Part shown: positions 13,578 to 18,552 of the stretch, piece after piece | Position numbering within the stretch: the first letter of the stretch is position 1 | Layout: each line of letters starts with the position of its first letter | Assembly: GCA_964637185.1 (NCBI GenBank) | Contig: CAZWVB010000013.1 | Location: 1 to 18,552 of the forward strand | Length of the DNA stretch: 18,552 nucleotides | DNA from: CAZSVP01 sp964637185 | GTDB lineage: Bacteria; Patescibacteriota; Saccharimonadia; CAILAD01; BJGX01 | Reading direction: 5' to 3' | Notes under the pieces: model-generated | The model's database searches: none | Seen by the model: only the letters and a program-made list of their open reading frames with translations | What the model was told of the DNA's origin: nothing | Made by a program: the position numbers and the translations under genes

Positions 13578-13961
13578 ATGAGTAAATTGGCAGATTACGA
13601 CGTGATGGCCATGGTGGCTGTCAAGAATTTAGAAGCATCTAAGGAGTTTTATGGCGAGACTCTGGGGCTTACGGCTGACAAAGAAATGCCGGGCGTTGCT
13701 ACCTTCGTAAGTGGTAAATCAGTATTGGTTGTATATGAGGCACCAAGCGCTGGTAGCGCACAGTCCACCTGTGCCAGTTGGAATGTCGAGGATATTACCG
13801 CCACGGTCGAGGAGCTCAAAAGTAAAGGCATAAAGTTTGAACATTACGACATGCCACAGACTAGTTGGGAGGACGATGTTGCTAGCTGGGGTGAGCAAGC
13901 CAAGGCAGCTTGGTTCAAAGATCCTGATGGTAATATCTTGGGCCTCAACGAAAACAAATAA
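13578..13961 (+). CDS. VOC/glyoxalase-superfamily protein (second copy type)
   Basis: 127 residues. SD AAGGAG (13567-13572) precedes ATG 13578. The VOC pattern is clear: VKNLEASKEFYGETLGL (16-32), a mid strand SVLVVYEAP, then AAWFKDPDGNILGLNE (111-126). It is only distantly similar to the VOC protein at 6226-6615, so the two are not a recent duplication. The substrate is unknown; the family includes glyoxalase-, dioxygenase- and antibiotic-binding members. It is convergent with the ATP-grasp gene, and this junction (13962-14026) lacks the tandem hairpins seen at the other convergent junctions. Confidence 0.82.
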   Translation: MSKLADYDVMAMVAVKNLEASKEFYGETLGLTADKEMPGVATFVSGKSVLVVYEAPSAGSAQSTCASWNVEDITATVEELKSKGIKFEHYDMPQTSWEDDVASWGEQAKAAWFKDPDGNILGLNENK

Positions 13962-14026
13962 CTCTCAGCCAAATCTAACGCCTCACAATAAATAAAAGTG
14001 CTGTCTCTTTGCTCTGGCCAGCTTTG

Positions 14027-14818
14027 TTAACTGCGCAAGGAGTGGTTTGTAGCAGTATCGCGCTCGTCTGATGCTTGGAGACTGGCTTGTAGCAACAAAG
14101 TGGCCAGATCGATTGGTGGGCCGCTAGTTGGGTGATGAAACCATTTCAGTCCGGGTGCTGTATTGACTTCAAGCACAAACACCTCGGCCGATGGGGTTAC
14201 CATGAAGTCGACAGCCGCTAGGCCCAAGCCAAATATTTTGCTAATCTGCAGTGCCATGTCAGAGAGTTGTGGATCCCACTGCTCTGTCGGGTATGAGATA
14301 CGTTCTAGATATCGGTCGTATTTGACTGAGTCGCCATAGCGACTTTCATGGACCGCTATTATCTTGCCACGTAATATCAAATACCGCATTTCACGGCCAG
14401 GTGTATAACGCTCAAATATGTATTTGGGATAAGCCAAACCACTTAGCGTGCTTGGATCTACAATATGGTGTATATCTGTACTGCCAAAACCTCGGATCGG
14501 CTTGGCGATAATGTCTTGATGAGTGGTATAAAACTCGATTGCCTCAGCTAGATTGTTGGGAAGGGCAAAAGGTATGTTAGGCAATCCATGTCTGGCTAGC
14601 ACCAGCCTAGCTACATATTTGTTCTTGGTAATAGTAACACCAGCGCTGGAGTTGAGGTCGCTAAATGTCCAATTGACATACTTCTCCCCCTGGTCGGTTT
14701 GGATAGTGAAGATATTGCCAAAATTGAGCCACTCAGGTTTTAGACCGAGCGACAGTGCAGAATAATAAAGCCTTGTGGCGTCATTGATATTTAGACTGTT
14801 GATAGTAGGGTCAGCCAT
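14027..14818 (-). CDS. ATP-grasp (RimK-like) ligase
   Basis: 263 residues from ATG 14818; the frame also permits TTG 14824. ATP-grasp features: a central lid and P-loop-like region AKPIRGFGSTD (105-115) with K106, IFERYTPGREMRYLILRG (134-151) with E136, AAVDFM (201-206) with D204, and the C-terminal FVLEVNTAPGLKWF (214-227) with E217 and N219 as metal ligands. The segment SSAGVTITKNKYVARLVLARHGLP (58-81) is typical of ligases that add amino acids to an acceptor (RimK, cyanophycin synthetase, GshAB C-terminal). The acceptor is unknown. A -10 TATAAT lies upstream on the minus strand (14885-14880), giving a leader of about 55 bases; only a weak GAAAG-type SD is seen. Confidence 0.82.
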   Translation of the reverse strand: MADPTINSLNINDATRLYYSALSLGLKPEWLNFGNIFTIQTDQGEKYVNWTFSDLNSSAGVTITKNKYVARLVLARHGLPNIPFALPNNLAEAIEFYTTHQDIIAKPIRGFGSTDIHHIVDPSTLSGLAYPKYIFERYTPGREMRYLILRGKIIAVHESRYGDSVKYDRYLERISYPTEQWDPQLSDMALQISKIFGLGLAAVDFMVTPSAEVFVLEVNTAPGLKWFHHPTSGPPIDLATLLLQASLQASDERDTATNHSLRS

Positions 14819-14879
14819 AGGCAACTTTCTTTGTTGTCAGTAGCGTTGCCAGGGCTTTGACACCAGTTAGTTTGGTAAT

Positions 14880-14885
14880 ATTATA
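14880..14885 (-). promoter_or_regulatory. -10 box for the ATP-grasp gene
   Basis: The minus strand reads TATAAT (14885-14880); the -35 region is only TTCGCC at an 18-base spacing. The divergent plus-strand promoter for the nuclease gene lies about 50 bases to the right. Confidence 0.4.
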
Positions 14886-14934
14886 CACCAGATAGCAACA
14901 GATGGCGAATCGCCGACGCTAGCTACGTGAGATT

Positions 14935-14943
14935 TGCTACAAT
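14935..14943 (+). promoter_or_regulatory. Extended -10 promoter (TGCTACAAT), leaderless geometry
   Basis: TACAAT ends at 14943 and six bases separate it from ATG 14950, putting the predicted start of transcription on that A. The nearer ATG at 14944 would then lie upstream of the transcript. No -35 box is seen. Confidence 0.55.
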
Positions 14944-14949
14944 ATGCCA

Positions 14950-16464
14950 ATGGCAAAACAGCTTAGCAAATCTGATTATCTGATGTATCTGCGTCACCCG
15001 GCTTGGCTATGGCTCAAGAAGAACGATCCAGGCAAGCTACCGCCGGTCGATGACAATCAGCAAGCTATTTTTGATCAAGGCAATCTGTTTGAATCAGTGG
15101 TGGAGCAGCGCTATGCTGGACTAATAAGGCTTGGGTTTGACAATTATCAAGAGTATTTGAGCTTGCCTAAGCGTACCGCTGAAGCGCTACAGCGTGGTGA
15201 GCGATTGATAGCCCAAGCTCGCTTCGAAGCCGGTCCGATCACCTGTATATGTGATGTCATTGAGCAGGGCCAAGATGGCCAGCTCGATTTGGTAGAGATC
15301 AAGGCCAGCACTTCAGTCAAGACCGACCATATCGATGATTTGGCATTTCAAGTTGTGGTACTGCAAGATGCCGGCTATAGCGTAGGCAAAATCAGCGTCA
15401 TACATTGCAACAATCAATACGTACGTCACGGCGAGATCGAGCCGGACAAACTAACAGTAGAAGTCGATGTCAGCGAGCGGGTACTCAACAAGCTCGACAA
15501 AACCCGCCAGCAGATCGACCAAGCTCTGGCGGTGATGGCACAGCCAGACATGCCCGACCCCAGTCCGGCCCGGGCTCGCGGTTATTTCAAAGATTGGCTA
15601 CAAATATATCTAAGCCTTAAGCCACCGAGCGATGACTACCACATATATCAGATTTGTCGGCCCAACCCTCAACTGCTGGCCGAGCTCGAGCACGGCGGTA
15701 TTAGCAAGCTTGCGGATATTCCAGACAGCATGGCGCTCAACCCCCAGCAGGCCCGGCAGGTCGAGGTTACTAGGCTTGGCCAGCCGGTGGTGCATCAAAC
15801 GAAGATCGATAAATTCTTGGATGGCTTCAGCTACCCGCTGTATTTTTTGGACTACGAGACGCTGGCCTCGGTATTGCCACCGTTTGATGGTCTGCGGCCC
15901 TATCAGCAGCTACCGTTCCAGTACTCACTACATGTAGTTGATGGCCCGGAGGCGCCGCCGCGACATCTCGAGTATTTACATACCAGCCCAGATGCTCCTG
16001 GGCCGGGTCTTTTGGCACAGTTGCAGCGCGACATAGGCCCGAGCGGTAGTGTAGTGGTGTGGTATGCTGATTTTGAGCGGGGTTGTAATAGTCTGATGGC
16101 TGAGCTTTGGCCGCAGTACGCGGTGTTTTTGCAGGAAGTCAATGACCGTGTGGTGGATCTGATGGAGCCATTTGCTCGTGGCTGGTATATGCACTGTGAT
16201 TTTTATGGTAGCGCCAGCATCAAGAAGGTGCTACCGGTGCTGGTGCCGGAGCTAAGCTACAAAGCGCTGGATATCCAAGAGGGGGCAAGTGCGCAGCGGC
16301 TGTGGATGCAAGCAGTGCTAGGCGGAGCCAAAGCCGATCAGCAGCAGCTGTTTGCCAATCTTCGTCGCTACTGCGAGCTCGATACTCTGGCCATGGTCAA
16401 GATATATCAGGCGCTTCGTGGCAAACCCAAACCATCACAATTAAGTATTTTTGACCAAGCATGA
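14950..16464 (+). CDS. DUF2779 nuclease: PD-(D/E)XK domain fused to DEDD-like exonuclease domain
   Basis: 504 residues from ATG 14950 (ATG 14944 would add two). The N-terminal half is a RecB/Cas4-like PD-(D/E)XK nuclease: E48 in GNLFE, D102 in CICDVIE, E116-x-K118 in LVEIKAS and a following Q134 (FQVVVLQDAGY). The C-terminal half is DUF2779 (PF11074) with RNase H-like exonuclease acids: D301 and E303 in FLDYET, D374 in WYADFERG, and D478 in YCELDT. A cytosolic DNA- or RNA-processing enzyme acting in repair or defence is likely; the exact substrate is unknown. Its stop overlaps the next gene's ATG by four bases (ATGA), so the two are coupled and perhaps work together. Confidence 0.85.
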   Translation: MAKQLSKSDYLMYLRHPAWLWLKKNDPGKLPPVDDNQQAIFDQGNLFESVVEQRYAGLIRLGFDNYQEYLSLPKRTAEALQRGERLIAQARFEAGPITCICDVIEQGQDGQLDLVEIKASTSVKTDHIDDLAFQVVVLQDAGYSVGKISVIHCNNQYVRHGEIEPDKLTVEVDVSERVLNKLDKTRQQIDQALAVMAQPDMPDPSPARARGYFKDWLQIYLSLKPPSDDYHIYQICRPNPQLLAELEHGGISKLADIPDSMALNPQQARQVEVTRLGQPVVHQTKIDKFLDGFSYPLYFLDYETLASVLPPFDGLRPYQQLPFQYSLHVVDGPEAPPRHLEYLHTSPDAPGPGLLAQLQRDIGPSGSVVVWYADFERGCNSLMAELWPQYAVFLQEVNDRVVDLMEPFARGWYMHCDFYGSASIKKVLPVLVPELSYKALDIQEGASAQRLWMQAVLGGAKADQQQLFANLRRYCELDTLAMVKIYQALRGKPKPSQLSIFDQA

Positions 16465-16961
16465 AAAATATCCACGTCAAAGACAAATTCCAAGACTATA
16501 GCTTTGAGCTGACCGCACCTGTGGGGCGAGACTTTGCCGATGGCTTTCGGCCCCAACTCACGCCGCGGCAAATGCTCGAGCTAGGGGTGTTTGGTGGTGG
16601 CTATTTTGCCGATCGCCCTAGTGATCTGCCCGACAGTTGGTATGCCAAAGCCAAGCTGAGCAAAGTCTATGATGCCAAGCTCAATTATTTCGGAGTGCGG
16701 GCCAGTCTGCCGCGCAAGGTCTGGCTCGAAAAAGGCTGGATCCGCGAGGAGTATGACCCTCGTGGCTGGTTCCAGTGGTACTGCCGCTATTATCTGGGGC
16801 GACGAATACCAGAATACGATGAGTGGCAGATCAAGCGTTGGCGAGCCGTGGCGCGCCATGTGGCGCAGCTGCAAAAGTCTAGCCCGGTCGGCGAGCTCAA
16901 TTGTCGACCGGTGCAGCGCCAGGCACTCTTACATTGGGCCTACGACAGTCGCAAGCTGTAG
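16461..16961 (+). CDS. Conserved hypothetical protein (DPRGWFQWYCRYY family)
   Basis: 166 residues overlapping the DUF2779 gene by four bases. Recognisable conserved blocks are LTPRQMLELGVFGG (33-46), AKLNYFGVRAS (72-82), WLEKGWI, the striking DPRGWFQWYCRYYLGRR (99-115) and a C-terminal RQALLHWAYDSRKL. I recall this as a broadly distributed uncharacterised family also found in fungi and algae, without an assigned reaction. It is soluble and rich in Trp, Tyr and Arg, which is compatible with nucleic-acid binding. Operon coupling with a fused nuclease hints at a related process, but no catalytic motif is evident. Confidence 0.8.
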   Translation: MKNIHVKDKFQDYSFELTAPVGRDFADGFRPQLTPRQMLELGVFGGGYFADRPSDLPDSWYAKAKLSKVYDAKLNYFGVRASLPRKVWLEKGWIREEYDPRGWFQWYCRYYLGRRIPEYDEWQIKRWRAVARHVAQLQKSSPVGELNCRPVQRQALLHWAYDSRKL

Positions 16962-16981
16962 CGTTGTTGATTGACAATAAA

Positions 16982-17010
16982 TTGTGCGAAGATACACTGT
17001 CCGCTATACT
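16982..17010 (+). promoter_or_regulatory. Promoter for the IPP isomerase gene
   Basis: TTGTGC (16982-16987), a 17-base spacer, and TATACT (17005-17010), ten bases before ATG 17021, so the leader would be about four bases. An overlapping second candidate is TTGACA (16971-16976), 16 bases, TACACT (16993-16998). Confidence 0.6.
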
Positions 17011-17020
17011 CTAAGAAATC

Positions 17021-17566
17021 ATGACTGAATTAGTAGTTCTTCTCGACGACAAACTTAAGTCGATCGGCATACATGATAAGCAAACTGTGCATGGTAGTGA
17101 TACGCCGCTGCATCTTGGGTTTTCGCTGTTTTTATTCAATCAACAAAACCAGCTGTTACTGCAGCAACGAGCAAAGTCCAAAATTACCTGGCCAGGTGTA
17201 TGGAGCAATTCGGTTTGTGGTCATCCGATGCCTGGCGAGGCGGTCACCCAAGCAGCCGTACGCCGACTCAAATATGAGTTGGGTATAGTTCAGCCTTTAG
17301 ACGAGATACAGTTAGTGCTAAGTGATTATCGATATCAATACAGTTTTGGTGGCATCACCGAAAACGAACATTGCCCAGTCATGGTGACTCGTTATGATGG
17401 TCCGGTCTACCCCAACGCTCAAGAAGTAGCTGCTACTAGATGGGTGGATTGGGAAGAATTTTTGACCACGATCCGTCGAGTCAACAAATACTCAGAGTGG
17501 TGTGTAGAGGAAGCCGAATTGCTTAGCACTGACACCGCCTTCAAAGATTTTCTGAGCCACAGCTAG
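17021..17566 (+). CDS. idi: Isopentenyl-diphosphate delta-isomerase, type I
   Basis: 181 residues, the length of E. coli IDI (182). Nudix-like fold with the active-site set at nearly the E. coli numbers: C66 in SNSVCGHP (catalytic Cys67 in E. coli), H24, H31 and H68 as metal ligands, E114 and E116 in TENEHCPV, and W160 in EWCVEE. The enzyme interconverts IPP and DMAPP, supplying isoprenoid chains such as undecaprenyl lipid carriers. No other isoprenoid gene is in the window. No SD; the promoter is at 16982-17010. It ends just before the promoter of the next gene. Note that retinal for heliorhodopsin also derives from isoprenoids, but nothing here links the two directly. Confidence 0.93.
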   Translation: MTELVVLLDDKLKSIGIHDKQTVHGSDTPLHLGFSLFLFNQQNQLLLQQRAKSKITWPGVWSNSVCGHPMPGEAVTQAAVRRLKYELGIVQPLDEIQLVLSDYRYQYSFGGITENEHCPVMVTRYDGPVYPNAQEVAATRWVDWEEFLTTIRRVNKYSEWCVEEAELLSTDTAFKDFLSHS

Positions 17567-17568
17567 CA

Positions 17569-17597
17569 TTGCCCAAAACGTTGGTTTTGGCTATTAT
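17569..17597 (+). promoter_or_regulatory. Promoter for the C-terminal membrane protein gene, leaderless geometry
   Basis: TTGCCC (17569-17574), a 17-base spacer, and TATTAT (17592-17597), seven bases before ATG 17605. It begins two bases after the idi stop. The TTG at 17569, which opens the reading frame, is thereby explained as the -35 box. Confidence 0.6.
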
Positions 17598-17604
17598 AAA
17601 TACA

Positions 17605-18327
17605 ATGATCCAATCGATTCTAAAAATACGTCTGTCATTCACCTTCGTTGGTCTTACGCTGATATTCTTTGTTTTATTGAGTTTGGTGCCCAAGACACCA
17701 TTGGCGGCCGGAGCTTTGACGCTATTTACCGTCAACTCGTTTTTGCTTGGATTCTATGTAGCGCCGATACTTACAGCTCAGAAAGCGCGAATTGACGATA
17801 TCAACCGAGTGACTCATGCTGAGGCACTGGTATTGTACAAGATAATTTTGCAAGCTAGGGAACTGCCCAAGGCCAGCTACCACCATTTCAAAGAGCAAAT
17901 GAGCGCATATATCAAAGCTCGCATCAATGACAAGAATCCACTGAGCGGCGAGGACCAATATGAGGATATGGTGGGCTATTGCCTTGACTATGAAGGCAAA
18001 GAAAAAGATGCTATTGATCAGATCCAAACCAGCCTGGTCGACAATCAACTCAATCGGAGCGCACTCAATGCTGCCTTTCGCAACCATATATACAATCATG
18101 AATGGATAGTGATATTTATACTTTATAGCGTGTCGATGTTCTTTGTGCTACAGATAGATTTTGGCAAAACTTTGACGCTGCGACTGATAGCTGCACTGCT
18201 GGCGGCTGGCATCACCTTGATCCTCTTTATCTTGGGCAAACTCAGTACACTGACGCACAAGAAGGCCAAATTTATCTATGAGAGTTATCAGAAATTGTTG
18301 GCCACCGACTACCGCCGAGTAGACTAG
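17605..18327 (+). CDS. Four-TM membrane protein of unknown function
   Basis: 240 residues from ATG 17605. Two hydrophobic helices at about 10-28 and 32-55 are followed by a hydrophilic, helix-rich middle (57-165; for example LYKIILQARELPKASYHHF and DEWINH-type charged segments) and two more helices at about 167-184 and 190-210, ending in a basic, probably cytosolic tail. This layout (two TM, soluble loop, two TM) resembles DUF4239-type or bestrophin-like membrane proteins, but I see no family-specific motif, so the function stays open. There is no SD, and the promoter is placed for a leaderless transcript. Confidence 0.72.
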   Translation: MIQSILKIRLSFTFVGLTLIFFVLLSLVPKTPLAAGALTLFTVNSFLLGFYVAPILTAQKARIDDINRVTHAEALVLYKIILQARELPKASYHHFKEQMSAYIKARINDKNPLSGEDQYEDMVGYCLDYEGKEKDAIDQIQTSLVDNQLNRSALNAAFRNHIYNHEWIVIFILYSVSMFFVLQIDFGKTLTLRLIAALLAAGITLILFILGKLSTLTHKKAKFIYESYQKLLATDYRRVD

Positions 18328-18364
18328 TCTTCTTAAATTTCTAGGATATAGTCCTTTCGGCCTA

Positions 18365-18390
18365 CCATCTTTTGTCTTGGCAAAAGATGG
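18365..18390 (+). terminator. Hairpin after the membrane protein gene
   Basis: CCATCTTTTG (18365-18374) pairs perfectly with CAAAAGATGG (18381-18390), loop TCTTGG, 37 bases after the stop codon. Confidence 0.7.
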
Positions 18391-18413
18391 CAAAACCGCC
18401 CGGCTCGGACTCA

Positions 18414-18436
18414 GATACTAGAAACAAGTTAGTATC
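18414..18436 (+). terminator. Second hairpin with T-rich tail
   Basis: GATACTA (18414-18420) pairs with TAGTATC (18430-18436); a T-rich stretch follows (18438-18450). It is tandem with the hairpin at 18365-18390. Confidence 0.55.
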
Positions 18437-18552
18437 AGTTTGTTCTTTTTCTGCGGAACTCACTCGAAATATCTTTCGGGTTCAGACAGTCCTCGAAATA
18501 GAGCCAAACTATTACTAACTCTTTCTGATCTTCGAGAGCCGGAGTTAAAGAC
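18437..18552. other. Unassigned window-end sequence
   Basis: No open frame of useful length on either strand. A 5-bp hairpin CGAAA-tatc-TTTCG lies near 18466-18480. No tRNA-like cloverleaf or T-arm could be made to fit. It may be the leader of a gene or RNA lying beyond the window. Confidence 0.3.

Noticed and set aside
17569..17604. TTG start for the four-TM protein
   Set aside because: The TTG belongs to the predicted -35 box; ATG 17605 matches the promoter geometry.
18437..18552. Possible tRNA or other structured RNA
   Set aside because: No acceptor/T-arm pairing could be found on either strand.
1..18552. CRISPR array, insertion sequence or toxin-antitoxin pair
   Set aside because: No regularly spaced repeats, no transposase or terminal inverted repeats, and no recognisable toxin or antitoxin motif; the small acidic gene at 9935-10138 has no partner toxin beside it.

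Overview
The window (about half G+C, standard code with TGA used as stop) looks like a chromosome segment from a small-genome candidate-phyla bacterium, most likely a Saccharibacteria (TM7)-type organism. This is inferred from the gene mix: heliorhodopsin, a MarP-like CvpA/trypsin protease, a DUF2779 nuclease, tiny membrane proteins, frequent CTA/ATA codons in part of the genes, and SD-led genes mixed with apparently leaderless ones. No 16S, tRNA or ribosomal marker is present, so the assignment is not proven. I see no tRNA, CRISPR array, insertion sequence or phage module.

Layout. 1-1367: 3' part of a rodA/ftsW SEDS gene overlapping a membrane-anchored thermonuclease gene. 1411-2248: a SpoIIAA/STAS-like protein and a proline-rich protein with an 11-proline run. 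2329-3534: a protein with three winged-helix domains and a coiled coil. 3666-4403: a soluble GGDEF protein with an altered signature. 4509-5687: a MarP-like membrane serine protease. 5806-7248: two minus-strand genes of unknown function flanking a plus-strand VOC/glyoxalase protein. 7415-9803: a membrane-anchored alpha/beta hydrolase, a heliorhodopsin with its retinal lysine, and a short CdsA. 9935-11684: small acidic, membrane, DUF1697 and Cys/His proteins. 11792-13507: a large membrane-anchored extracellular beta-rich protein with two C-terminal DUF5648-like repeats. 13578-14818: a second VOC protein and a convergent ATP-grasp enzyme. 14950-16961: a PD-(D/E)XK plus DEDD nuclease gene overlapping a conserved DPRGWFQWY-type gene. 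17021-18327: type I IPP isomerase and a four-TM membrane protein. 18328-18552 carries hairpins but no gene.

How the parts relate. Most genes are single units with their own promoter, and only a few pairs are coupled (rodA/nuclease, 1411/1781, 10280/10475, 14950/16461). A strong theme is the cell surface: SEDS polymerase, anchored nuclease, anchored protease, anchored hydrolase, anchored lectin-like protein and CDP-diacylglycerol synthesis. The heliorhodopsin is the standout gene; it needs retinal, and nothing in the window makes retinal, although IPP isomerase shows some isoprenoid metabolism.

Two genome-scale patterns appear. First, several genes have a promoter -10 box placed so that transcription would begin at or within a few bases of the ATG (leaderless), while others have strong SD sequences and tend to use G+C-rich codons. 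Second, three of the four convergent gene junctions carry two strong hairpins in tandem.
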